A DNA stretch of 64,000 nucleotides from assembly GCA_942491975.1 (NCBI GenBank), contig CALOCY010000004.1:620001-684000 (forward strand). The letters are read 5' to 3'. Shown here in pieces: positions 21,463-30,499 of the stretch. Position 1 is the stretch's first letter. Every line of letters begins with the position of its first letter. Both the position numbers and the translations under genes were made by a program. The DNA comes from CALOCY01 sp942491975. Its GTDB lineage: Bacteria > Bacteroidota > Bacteroidia > Bacteroidales > Prolixibacteraceae. The notes beneath the pieces are model-generated. The model saw only the letters and a list, made by a program, of their open reading frames with translations, did not search any database and was not told the DNA's origin.

Positions 21463-21555
21463 TAACTATGGATTGTTTTTTAATATCGAACACCCATTAA
21501 CGATTTAAGATTTGTGAAGTTCTAAAATCGGCGTTCGTTGATCGGTGTTCTTAAA

Positions 21556-22023
21556 TCAATTTTTAGGAGGACAGAACAGGGAAGGTGTATCTGTTCCGGT
21601 ATCCAATACATATTTCCACGTGCCATCCGGTTGTTTTTTCCAGATAGAGACATAGTTTCCGTACTTTATTACCTCATTGCCATCGGTGTTTTTTGAAACC
21701 ATCTTCCAATTGCCAAATGTATACCCCAAGTCCCCTGAGGTGGCAACTTCTGCTTTTAATGGCTCCCATGTTAATGTAAAAGAGCCGGGGCTAATGGATT
21801 GATAAGCCATTTTTTGTTCCGCCTTTCCCCATATTGGGAATTGCCCGTTACGCAAAATAATCACCGAACTGTCGGCATAATGCAGGAAAGCATCAGGCAT
21901 GCCCTTCTCTTGCGATAGTTGTGAAAAGGCTTTGTCGGCATCAATCAATTGTTGTTCCATATTAAGGCTGTTTATGCATGAAACAACTATAAGTGGGTAC
22001 ACTATAAGTATAAGGTATTTCAT
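21556..22023 (-). CDS. DUF4440/NTF2-like lipoprotein
   Basis: 155 residues. The signal ends in a lipobox-like LIVVSC, with Cys16 as the likely acylation site. The rest is a SnoaL/NTF2-like fold of the DUF4440 type (QQLIDADKAFSQLSQEKG, FLHYADSSVIILRNG, FGNWKMVSK, YVSIWKKQPDGTWKYVLD). Likely a periplasmic or outer-membrane lipoprotein binding a small ligand; function unknown. The 150 bp upstream shows nothing I can name. Confidence 0.8.
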   Translation of the reverse strand: MKYLILIVYPLIVVSCINSLNMEQQLIDADKAFSQLSQEKGMPDAFLHYADSSVIILRNGQFPIWGKAEQKMAYQSISPGSFTLTWEPLKAEVATSGDLGYTFGNWKMVSKNTDGNEVIKYGNYVSIWKKQPDGTWKYVLDTGTDTPSLFCPPKN

Positions 22024-22174
22024 GTGTTAAAAGATTAGGTTAAGGAACCAAAACAAAAAACATGTATTTGTTATTTGTATCCTGTTACATTCCGTTAGCT
22101 TCCGTAATATTTAGTTCATATCCATAAAGTTACAGATAACTTCCACACATCAACCCTTATGTACAGCGATTTGT

Positions 22175-23077
22175 TTACTTGCGCTTTCTTTTACTGATGA
22201 CCAGTATTGCCCCTGCTAATACTAAAACCCCACCCAATACTCCCATGATACTGATATTTTCCGGGTTTATCCAACTTACATTCAGTGTTGTAAACAGGGC
22301 CATGGCCGCAAATGTGATAATTGGGTTTAATGTGATAATTATTGAAATCTTATTGGCTTCGATATATTTAAATGCAGCCCCCAAAGTGCCGTAGGCAACC
22401 AGGGTATTTAACCCTAAAAAAGCCATAAGCAACCAGCTTGTTGTATGGAGTGATGCCAATGAGGAAAAATCGACCCAGGGGATAAAAATAAGTGCCGGCA
22501 GCCCATACAAAAACATATTCAATGTTTGTGCCGGAAATTTTCGCACAAGTAATTTTTGCAGGGCACCATAACCCGACCATGCTGTTGCTGCAAAAATAAT
22601 CCACCACACCCCGGTATTGTATGCCTCTTCTGGACCCACAATAGTGCTTAATTGTTGACGATAGAAAAGGATGAAGCCGACAATGGCTACACTAAAACCA
22701 ACTATTTGCATGAGAGAAAGGCGTTCGCGGAAAAATAGTATTCCATAAGCTCCCAGCAGGATAGGGCCTGTTTGGATAATAACCTGTGCATTACCGGGTG
22801 TTGTATAGTGAATACCCTGCATATATCCCAGGTAGTTTGCTGCCAGGCAAATTGCCGATACTACAAGCAACAGTGGGGGATTAGTTAAAATGCGAAGCTC
22901 TTTGGGTTTGCGAAATGCATGATAGCCTGATAGCAGGACAAACGCCAGCGCAAACCGGAACCAGACGATGGTAACAGGATCAACATCGGCATTGGCTGCT
23001 TTTAACGCAATGGCTAAAAATCCCCACAAAATAGCTGTTATAGCAGCCAGTATTATTCCTTTCAGGTTGTTGCTCAT
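22175..23077 (-). CDS. EamA-family (DMT) transporter
   Basis: 300 residues with ten predicted membrane helices arranged as two EamA repeats (GIILAAITAILWGFLAIALK ... AATAWSGYGALQKLL), ending in the basic tail SKRKRK. Members export metabolites or amino acids across the inner membrane; the substrate is unknown. It stands between the pheT terminator and the DUF4440 gene. Confidence 0.88.
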   Translation of the reverse strand: MSNNLKGIILAAITAILWGFLAIALKAANADVDPVTIVWFRFALAFVLLSGYHAFRKPKELRILTNPPLLLVVSAICLAANYLGYMQGIHYTTPGNAQVIIQTGPILLGAYGILFFRERLSLMQIVGFSVAIVGFILFYRQQLSTIVGPEEAYNTGVWWIIFAATAWSGYGALQKLLVRKFPAQTLNMFLYGLPALIFIPWVDFSSLASLHTTSWLLMAFLGLNTLVAYGTLGAAFKYIEANKISIIITLNPIITFAAMALFTTLNVSWINPENISIMGVLGGVLVLAGAILVISKRKRK

Positions 23078-23102
23078 CGTTATTAGTCTCGTTTAATAAA
23101 CT

Positions 23103-23135
23103 AACCCTTCCAAAGTTTAAAACTTTGGAAGGGTT
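23103..23135 (-). terminator. Terminator of pheT
   Basis: A perfect 16-bp stem AACCCTTCCAAAGTTT/AAACTTTGGAAGGGTT. It lies about 55 bp past the pheT stop, ahead of the EamA gene. Confidence 0.7.
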
Positions 23136-23188
23136 TCTTCTGTTTAATTTTCCTATTATTTTAGGTTATCCTTTATTTTGAATATAAT

Positions 23189-25651
23189 TTAACGAATCTG
23201 GGCGTTGAGTTCGTTTTCATAGCTCTTTATCATCTTCTGCATGATCTTTTCAATCAGCTTATCGTTAAGCGTTTTCTCATTGTCGCGCAGGATAAAGCTT
23301 ACCGCATACGATTTTTTTCCTGCAGGAAGTTTATCGCCCTCATACACATCAAACAGGTCAACATTACGCAGTAGTTTGCGTTCCACTTTATAAGCGATCT
23401 CTTTCACTTGTTTAAACGTAACTGATTTGTCCAAAAGCAAGGCCAGGTCACGACGTACTTCGGGATATTTGGGTAATTCATGAAATGCAACGTTATGTTT
23501 GCGGATCAGGTTGATGATATTATCCCAATGTAGGTCGGCATAATACACTTCTTGTGTAATTTCGGCATCCTTTAAGTGTCCGGGATTAACAAAACCCAAC
23601 TCCGCGATTACCTTTTTACCCCCTTTATGGGAATACAATAACCCTTCGCCAAACAGATCGGAATCTGTTCCGGTTATTTCTAATGAGTCGAATTTAACGC
23701 CTAATCGACGGAGAGTATTCTCAACGTATGATTTTAGCTCATAAAATGTTGTTTTCTGCTCCGGGCTGATCCAGTTTACCTTCGCTTTATTGCCCGTAAG
23801 CCATATGCCCAAATGTTGTTCTTCGTGGTATTTATGTGCCGGGCTGTTTTGGTCATCAGGATCTTTCAGAAAATAGCAGTTTCCGAATTCATACAGTTTC
23901 AGGTCGGCATTTTTACGGTTAATATTGTATGCAATAACATCCAGTGCTCCAAACAGGAGGTTTTGACGCATGGCATTCAGATCGGCACTTAGCGGATTGA
24001 AGATATTCACCGTCTCGTCCTGCTTATAGCTATTCAGGTTTTCGTAGTGTGATGTTTTGGTCAATGAGTTATTCATGATTTCGTTGAAACCTTGTGCCGT
24101 AAGCATTTCCGAAATGGTATTCTGTAATTTATTCCGGTCAGGTTTTGCCGAATACTGAATGGTTGAATTTACTGAAAGAAGCGGCTCTACATTATTGTAT
24201 CCATATACACGGAGAATATCTTCGATTACATCAGCTTCGCGCTGCACGTCTACCCGGTAGGGTGGGACTTTTATTTCTAACCCGTCAGCAGATTCCGAAA
24301 CGATTTCCATTTCCAGTGCCAGCAATATCTTTTTTATGGTATCCGGTTCAAGCTCCTTTCCGATTAAGCGTTTTACCTGTGCATAGGAGATACTTACCGG
24401 AAACCATGCCCCAAAGTTTTTGTCGCTGTAAACATCGACAATATCAGAAGAGATTGTACCTCCGGCAACTTCTTTAATAAGCAGGGCTGCACGTTTTAAT
24501 GCATACAGTAAGCCATTAGGGTCGACACCCCGTTCGAAGCGGAACGACGCATCGGTGTTGAGTGCATGGCGACGTGCTGTTTTACGCACATATACCGGAT
24601 TAAAATAGGCACTTTCAAGGAAAATATTCGTTGTTGATGTTGTGACTCCGGATTTTATGCCTCCGAAAACACCGGCAATACACATTCCTTCATTGCCGTT
24701 ACATATCATCAGGTCGTTTTCATGCAATTCGCGTTCTTCTTCATCAAGGGTTGTGAATGTTGTTTTGGCAGGTAGTGTTTTTACTACTACTTTTCCCCCG
24801 GTAATTTGATCAGCATCAAAAGCGTGTAGAGGCTGTCCGGTTTCGTGCAAAACGTAGTTGGTTACATCTACAATATTATTGATAGGTGTTTGCCCGATGG
24901 TCACCAAACGTTTTTTTAACCAATCAGGCGAATCCTTTACGGTGATTCCGGTGAGGGTAACACCACAATAACGAGGGCATGCTTCACTATTTTCTACAGT
25001 TACAGGAATCTCCAGCTTATTATCATCTGCATTAAAATGATCGACGGATTTACGGGTGTACGTAATAGCTTTGGCCTGTTTTAGATAAGCAGCAATATCA
25101 CGGGCAACACCAATGTGCGAAGCCCCGTCAATACGGTTGGGGGTAAGATCGATTTCCAACACAAAATCATTCTCAACATTAAAATATTTGGCAGCAGGAA
25201 GACCGATTGGAGTAGCTGGAGGTAACACCATAATGCCATCGTGCGATGTACCAACGCCTATTTCATCTTCGGCACAAATCATCCCCATAGAGGCTTCGCC
25301 CCGTATCTTTGATTTTTTGATTTTAAATTCATTATCCCCGTCGTAAAGTGTTGTCCCGACAGTGGCCACAATTACTTTTTGCCCGGCAGCAACATTGGGG
25401 GCGCCACATACAATGGGAAGCACTTCTTCTTCGCCAATATTCACCGTTGTCAGGCTCAAATGATCGCTATCAGGGTGTGGTTGACAGGTTTCTACATGCC
25501 CGACAACCAATCCTTTTAAGCCGCCTTTAATGCTTTCAACCTCTTCAATCCCACTTATTTCAAGACCCAATTGGGTCAATACATCTGCCAATTCCTGTGG
25601 TGTCAGGTCAATATCGATATACTCTTTTAACCAACTGTACGAAATATTCAT
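23189..25651 (-). CDS. pheT: Phenylalanine-tRNA ligase beta subunit
   Basis: 820 residues, the usual length for PheT. Parts in order: N-terminal MNISYSWLKEYIDIDL; the EMAP/tRNA-binding domain (GLVVGHVETCQPHPDSDHLS); B3/B4 editing-type domain (EIDLTPNRIDGASHIGVARD); B5 domain; a catalytic-like domain (NPLSADLNAMRQNLL); and a C-terminal anticodon-binding ferredoxin-like domain (FHELPKYPEVRRDLALLLD). It pairs with PheS to charge tRNA-Phe; pheS is not in the window. A possible -7 CAAAAGTA (minus TACTTTTG) lies at 25686-25693. Confidence 0.97.
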   Translation of the reverse strand: MNISYSWLKEYIDIDLTPQELADVLTQLGLEISGIEEVESIKGGLKGLVVGHVETCQPHPDSDHLSLTTVNIGEEEVLPIVCGAPNVAAGQKVIVATVGTTLYDGDNEFKIKKSKIRGEASMGMICAEDEIGVGTSHDGIMVLPPATPIGLPAAKYFNVENDFVLEIDLTPNRIDGASHIGVARDIAAYLKQAKAITYTRKSVDHFNADDNKLEIPVTVENSEACPRYCGVTLTGITVKDSPDWLKKRLVTIGQTPINNIVDVTNYVLHETGQPLHAFDADQITGGKVVVKTLPAKTTFTTLDEEERELHENDLMICNGNEGMCIAGVFGGIKSGVTTSTTNIFLESAYFNPVYVRKTARRHALNTDASFRFERGVDPNGLLYALKRAALLIKEVAGGTISSDIVDVYSDKNFGAWFPVSISYAQVKRLIGKELEPDTIKKILLALEMEIVSESADGLEIKVPPYRVDVQREADVIEDILRVYGYNNVEPLLSVNSTIQYSAKPDRNKLQNTISEMLTAQGFNEIMNNSLTKTSHYENLNSYKQDETVNIFNPLSADLNAMRQNLLFGALDVIAYNINRKNADLKLYEFGNCYFLKDPDDQNSPAHKYHEEQHLGIWLTGNKAKVNWISPEQKTTFYELKSYVENTLRRLGVKFDSLEITGTDSDLFGEGLLYSHKGGKKVIAELGFVNPGHLKDAEITQEVYYADLHWDNIINLIRKHNVAFHELPKYPEVRRDLALLLDKSVTFKQVKEIAYKVERKLLRNVDLFDVYEGDKLPAGKKSYAVSFILRDNEKTLNDKLIEKIMQKMIKSYENELNAQIR

Positions 25652-25791
25652 TGTGCGTAGTTTTTTCGCTGTTTTTTTGAAAAAACAAAAGTAAGAAATT
25701 AATGTTGATTATGGTCTGTGCTTTTACGGAAAATGAAAAGTCTCCCCTTTAGGGGAGATTTAGAGGGGTAAAGTCGGGGTGAGGTAAAACA

Positions 25792-25821
25792 AAAGGGTGC
25801 CTTCCGAAGAAAACACCCTTT
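25792..25821 (-). terminator. Terminator of the M16 protease gene
   Basis: The stem AAAGGGTG/CACCCTTT is followed by TGTTTT on the minus strand. It starts 22 bp past the stop codon. Confidence 0.65.
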
Positions 25822-25842
25822 CTTTCCAAGTATAAGAACAGT

Positions 25843-28653
25843 TTATTCAGCTTTTGGCCTGAATGTAATTTCAACCCGGTTGGCACCGGTGAAGAATTTT
25901 TTGGCCGCATCCTGAATGTCTTTAACAGTTACTTTATCCAGAATATGCTCATAATTTTCAGGTGCAACAATATCCTCATTATCAAAATAATAGGCTTTGA
26001 GTGCATTGAGCCAGAATCTATTTTGTTGTAAGGTCTCAGCACGTTGCTTCTTCAGATTATCTATTACTTTGTCTAAATTAACCTGAGATGGTCCTTCTGC
26101 AAGCAGTTGATCAATCTCTTTGTAAAGCAGTGAGCGTAAATAGTCTGCTTTCTCCGGGTCACAATCGAATCCCATGCCGAGGTTAAATTTTGCTTTCGGA
26201 TAGTGAGATATACGTGCTCCTACTCCGACACCATATGTCCCGCCCTCTTTTTCACGTATATTTTCGGTATAAAGAATGGTAAGAATATTTTGAATAACCT
26301 TAGCATAGACCTTATTTTCGGCACTGTATTCACAGGCATTGCCGTATTGTACACGAACTGTTGATTTAGGGACATCCAATTTTATTTCTATACTTTTTGA
26401 TGTCTCTCCTTCAGGCATATCCACGTTATGGTCAACCCACTCTTCGGTACGGTCAATATCGGTCAATGCTCCCAGGTATTTTTCGATGAGAGGTTTTGCT
26501 TCTTCAGTTGGCAGATGGCCCACAAAAGCAAATGTAAAGTCACTGGCATCCTGAAAACGGTCACGATATACTTTTTCAATAGTAGAAAAATCTACTTTAT
26601 CAAAGTATTCAAGATCTATAATTTGTTCCCGTTCATGGTAATTGGCAAGAATACGTGTAATGGAGTCTTGCATGATCTTTTGTGGATTATTTTGCATATT
26701 GGTAACAAAAGCTTTGTTACGTTGCATCATGGCGTTGAAAGCTGTTTCATCAAAACGGGGTTGTTCAAAGTTCAGGTAAATCAACTGCAACAGTGTTTCA
26801 AAATCTTTAGGAACGCAATCTCCATTTAGAGCCTCTGTCAATTCTCCCAAAGCTGGTCTTACTGATGCTTTTTTACCAGTCATTACTTTTTGCAATGTAA
26901 TAGCATCAAACTCACCAACACCAAAAGCATCTGTTATTTGCATGCCAAATTCTGCAGACGGTAGTTCTTCTGTTGCATATTGTGATGCTCCTCCTTTACT
27001 GTACGAGGTAAATAAAACTTGATCTTTATTCAGATCCGAATAGCGGTATACTACTTTTACCCCGTTTGAGAGTGTCCACTCTACAGCATCCAACTCTTTT
27101 ACCTCTTTTGTTGTGATAACTTTACCACCTTTAATTTCCTCTTCGATGAGTGTTGTGGCAGCTGCTTCGTCAACATAGGGTTCAACTTCCATTTTTTCCA
27201 CCTTATCAACAATGGCAAATAACTCTTCCTTAGTAAGGTGTTTTACATCCTCTTTTTTCGGCCCGGAAACGATATAGATACGGTTCTCTTTGATCATCCA
27301 TTTGGGAGCTAATGCATTTATCTCTTCGAGAGAGATGGTTGGAAGGGCTTGTTGTGCAAACTGGTAACGAAACTCAATACCGGGAACAGGTTCATTGGTC
27401 AGGTGGTGTTGTGCATACTGCATACAAAAACGATCGTGTGAGCGTTTTTCGCGTTTTTTATAGGCACTCTCTATATTGGTCAGCATATTGATTTTTGCGC
27501 GTTCCAGTTCGCCCATGGTAAAGCCGTGACGTTTTACCCGCTCATTTTCAATAAGCATGGCTTCCAATCCGCGTGCAGACTCTCCCGGATTAGCTGTAAT
27601 GTTAATCTGATAGAAGTCTTTGGTTCGTGCAACAAATCCCCCATAATTTGACCTTCCGTCAATGAACGGGGGATTCTCTTTTTGCAACAATTCGGTTATA
27701 CGGTTCCTGAACATGGTATTGTACAGATCAATCACCATGTCATTACGGTAATACACCATGTTTTTATCCTTAAACTCAGGTGCCGGATGCTTAATCATTA
27801 CCGATACCGAAAAGTTTGTTTCTTCCGGGTCGGTAACCAAACCAAATATGGGTTCTTGGTTATCAGGAACTTTGTAATAGACTCTCTCTTTAGGATTTTC
27901 TATTGCCGGAATTGTTGAGAATAGCTCTTTTACCTTGGCTTCCATCTCATCCACATCGAAATCACCCACAATAGCAATGGCCTGAAGATCGGTGCGATAC
28001 CAGTTGTGGTAAAAATCACGAATGGTTTTATACTCAAAATTATTGATGATGTCTACAGGGCCTAAAAGGTCTCTTTCAGCATATTTTGATCCTTTAAAAA
28101 TTACAGGTAATTGATCAAAGAACCTACGCCAACCAACATGCCTTCTTGTCCTGATCTCTTCACGGATAACACCGCGTTCTTTATCTATCTCTTCTTCAGT
28201 AAGCAACAAATAGTTAGACCAGTTATTGAGTACCAACAAACAGGTATCCATAAGTTCCTTATTGGTTGTGGGTACGTTTGAAATATTATATACTGTTTCG
28301 TCAAAAGTAGTATATGCATTTATTTCGCGGCCAAATTGCATTCCCTGTTTTTGAAGTGTATTTATGACTTTGGGAAAATGTTTACTTCCATTGAATGCCA
28401 TGTGCTCTAAAAAGTGTGCTAACCCTTGCTGATCATCATTTTCAAGCATAGAACCAACATTTTGAATGATATAAAAACCGGCACGCTCTTTGGGTTCTTC
28501 ATTATGACGGATGTAGTAAGTCATTCCGTTTTCGAGTTTTCCGTACCTGAGCTGAGGGTCAAGAGGTACTTCCATGTTAGGCTGTGCAACAACAATATTG
28601 CACACAAGCAGCATAAAAATGCTTAGGACAGATAACAGGTAATTTTTTCTCAT
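25843..28653 (-). CDS. M16-family (insulinase/pitrilysin-like) zinc protease
   Basis: 936 residues with a signal peptide (LLSVLSIFMLLVCNIVVAQ). The inverted zinc motif HFLEH is at His80-Glu83-His84, and a downstream Glu cluster (EEEIDKERGVIREEIR) supplies the third ligand. A second M16 half without the motif follows (LSNGVKVVYRYSD, GGTYGVGVGARISHYPKAKF), as in single-chain pitrilysins. Expected to degrade peptides in the periplasm. The 555 bp upstream contains a candidate -7 CAAAATTA (minus) at 28807-28814. Confidence 0.93.
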   Translation of the reverse strand: MRKNYLLSVLSIFMLLVCNIVVAQPNMEVPLDPQLRYGKLENGMTYYIRHNEEPKERAGFYIIQNVGSMLENDDQQGLAHFLEHMAFNGSKHFPKVINTLQKQGMQFGREINAYTTFDETVYNISNVPTTNKELMDTCLLVLNNWSNYLLLTEEEIDKERGVIREEIRTRRHVGWRRFFDQLPVIFKGSKYAERDLLGPVDIINNFEYKTIRDFYHNWYRTDLQAIAIVGDFDVDEMEAKVKELFSTIPAIENPKERVYYKVPDNQEPIFGLVTDPEETNFSVSVMIKHPAPEFKDKNMVYYRNDMVIDLYNTMFRNRITELLQKENPPFIDGRSNYGGFVARTKDFYQINITANPGESARGLEAMLIENERVKRHGFTMGELERAKINMLTNIESAYKKREKRSHDRFCMQYAQHHLTNEPVPGIEFRYQFAQQALPTISLEEINALAPKWMIKENRIYIVSGPKKEDVKHLTKEELFAIVDKVEKMEVEPYVDEAAATTLIEEEIKGGKVITTKEVKELDAVEWTLSNGVKVVYRYSDLNKDQVLFTSYSKGGASQYATEELPSAEFGMQITDAFGVGEFDAITLQKVMTGKKASVRPALGELTEALNGDCVPKDFETLLQLIYLNFEQPRFDETAFNAMMQRNKAFVTNMQNNPQKIMQDSITRILANYHEREQIIDLEYFDKVDFSTIEKVYRDRFQDASDFTFAFVGHLPTEEAKPLIEKYLGALTDIDRTEEWVDHNVDMPEGETSKSIEIKLDVPKSTVRVQYGNACEYSAENKVYAKVIQNILTILYTENIREKEGGTYGVGVGARISHYPKAKFNLGMGFDCDPEKADYLRSLLYKEIDQLLAEGPSQVNLDKVIDNLKKQRAETLQQNRFWLNALKAYYFDNEDIVAPENYEHILDKVTVKDIQDAAKKFFTGANRVEITFRPKAE

Positions 28654-29004
28654 ACGATTTCAAGGAATTAATTTAATAAATGAGTATAATCTTTAATCAA
28701 TGTTATAATGAGTATTTAAAATTCAGGTTACATTACATTATTGACAGTTAAATCTCGAATATGTTACTTATGAAGTGTTAAAATAATGTTTTTTACCCTC
28801 ATTTTTCAAAATTAGAAAAGTTCATGAAAGAAGCACAAGAACTGTTAAAAAGTTTTACAGATTTCATGAAAAAATGGGTAAAGAATGTTTAAAGGTAAAA
28901 ATAGACATTCGGGACAAGAAAATATGTTAAGGTTTAGTTAAAAACAATTGGTGTTTTGTGAATAATATTTATTGTACAACGGTTTCCTGACAATCAATAT
29001 CTGT

Positions 29005-29012
29005 TATCTTTG
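29005..29012 (+). promoter_or_regulatory. Probable -7 box upstream of surE
   Basis: TATCTTTG fits TAnnTTTG; a weak TTTC lies 18 bp upstream. It would give surE a leader of about 190 nt holding two tiny open frames (29016-29057 and 29065-29160) and the hairpin at 29148-29182. I see nothing else definite between 28654 and 29208. Confidence 0.4.
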
Positions 29013-29147
29013 TTCAATGAGACTCCGTTTTCAGGAACGTGATGAACTGAAAATGTAAAGTCGAATGAATCCAGATAGCAAAGCGTATCGTGATCAATCG
29101 TTAAATAAGCCGATTCATGGATCAGAAATAAAGCTAAAAAACGTTTT

Positions 29148-29182
29148 GATATCTTATTAGCTCTGCCGTGAGGTAGTTCATT
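29148..29182 (+). mobile_element. Solo IS200/IS605-type right-end hairpin
   Basis: AGCTCTGCCGTGAGGTAGTTCATT differs at 2 of 24 positions from the right end of the insertion sequence at 34707-34730. Upstream similarity continues more weakly, and the outer stem ATCTTA/TGAGGT is kept through G-T pairs. No transposase is nearby, so this is a remnant or a solo end 26 bp before surE. Confidence 0.6.
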
Positions 29183-29208
29183 CAGTAAATAAAAGAACAA
29201 TTTGAGAT

Positions 29209-29997
29209 ATGGAAAACCACAGGCTGGAAATATTGGTGACCAATGATGACGGGGTGAGCGCTAACGGGTTAAAGACATTGACCGAGGTTGCAAAGCGGTT
29301 TGGGAAAGTGACGGTTGTGGCACCCGACGGTGCACGGTCAGGCATGTCGAAGGCGATAACGGTAAACGTTCCGTTGCGTATAAAAAAAGTACATGATGCC
29401 GGGGATATCGTGATATACAAGTGTAGTGGCACACCGGTGGACTGTGTAAAACTGGCGATCAGTGAAATCATGAATAAAAAACCTGACCTGGTGCTGTCGG
29501 GGATTAACCATGGGGCCAACTCTTCCATTAGTGTATTGTATTCAGGCACAATGGGAGCTGTTAAAGAGGGGTGTATACATGAAATACCTTCCATCGGTTT
29601 TTCGCTGTGCAACTATGCTGCCAATGCCGATTTTGCCCCTTCCCAATTCTTTATTTTCCGAATTATACGTGAGACAATACAACATGGGTTGCCGGAAAAT
29701 GTATGCCTGAATGTCAATATCCCGGATGGTGCGCCATTGGGGGTAAAAGTGTGCCGTCAGGCCAGGGGAAAATGGGTTGAAGAATTTGAAAAACGGACAG
29801 ACCCTGCAGGAAAGAGTTACTATTGGCTGACCGGGTACTATCAGAATTTTGAGCCGGAAGCTGAAGATACAGACGAAGCTGCGCTGAAGAATGGTTTTGT
29901 TGCCGTTACGCCTGTTTCTATTGACAGGACCTCACATGAAAATCTGGAACGAATAAATGCATGGAACTTTCATGGTATCAGGAAAGAAGAAATTTGA
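29209..29997 (+). CDS. surE: 5'/3'-nucleotidase SurE
   Basis: 262 residues of the SurE family. The metal-binding start ILVTNDDGVSANGL is followed by VVAPDGARSGMSKAIT, GTPVDCVKLA, LVLSGINHGANSS, VLYSGTMGAVKEG and LNVNIP. SurE dephosphorylates nucleoside 5'/3'-monophosphates and short polyphosphates in the cytoplasm. The 3' end overlaps a small membrane-protein gene, and lpxB follows. Confidence 0.95.
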   Translation: MENHRLEILVTNDDGVSANGLKTLTEVAKRFGKVTVVAPDGARSGMSKAITVNVPLRIKKVHDAGDIVIYKCSGTPVDCVKLAISEIMNKKPDLVLSGINHGANSSISVLYSGTMGAVKEGCIHEIPSIGFSLCNYAANADFAPSQFFIFRIIRETIQHGLPENVCLNVNIPDGAPLGVKVCRQARGKWVEEFEKRTDPAGKSYYWLTGYYQNFEPEAEDTDEAALKNGFVAVTPVSIDRTSHENLERINAWNFHGIRKEEI

Positions 29998-30277
29998 TCA
30001 TATCAGGATAGGTGCGATAGCCGGCCTGGTTGCGCCACTATTGATCTTAGTCGCAGTACGCTATTTCAGGTATTCGCAGATAAATTTTGGGGAATTCTTT
30101 GTCGAAATGTGGAATATGAAGCTGCTGATAAAGATACTGAGTTTGTGTGCCTTCCCTAACCTGGGATTGTTTTTTATCTTTATCCGTACCAACAGGATGC
30201 AATCGGCAAAAGGGGTGTTGCTGGCAACCTTTATCTATGCATTTGTGGTGATGTTTTATAGATTATTTGCCCAATAG
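29957..30277 (+). CDS. Small three-helix membrane protein between surE and lpxB
   Basis: 106 residues (101 if the ATG at 29972 is used), overlapping surE by 26-41 bp, which suggests translational coupling. Three hydrophobic helices can be seen (GAIAGLVAPLLILVAV, LIKILSLCAFPNLGLFFIFI, GVLLATFIYAFVVMFY). Similar small proteins next to lpxB occur in other Bacteroidota as far as I recall. No function can be assigned. Confidence 0.7.
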   Translation: MHGTFMVSGKKKFDHIRIGAIAGLVAPLLILVAVRYFRYSQINFGEFFVEMWNMKLLIKILSLCAFPNLGLFFIFIRTNRMQSAKGVLLATFIYAFVVMFYRLFAQ

Positions 30278-30499
30278 GACACAAAATAGATTGTTAGATT
30301 TCCAGACAATTAGATAAATTGATTTTTGAATGATGAGTACAAAAGGGAGACAGGAGACAGAAAACAGGAGACCGAATAACCGTTCACTTCGTCTGTCTGT
30401 TCCGTTAACTCCCGTTTATTCTGTTGTTCATTATTCAATCATCTTGTAATCTAAAAATCTAACGATCTGTTGAATTATTAATTTGGTAATTAAAATATT

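Noticed and set aside
28994..29200. 68-codon minus-strand frame upstream of surE
   Set aside because: It is the antisense of the candidate leader and the solo IS end; no domain or initiation signal.
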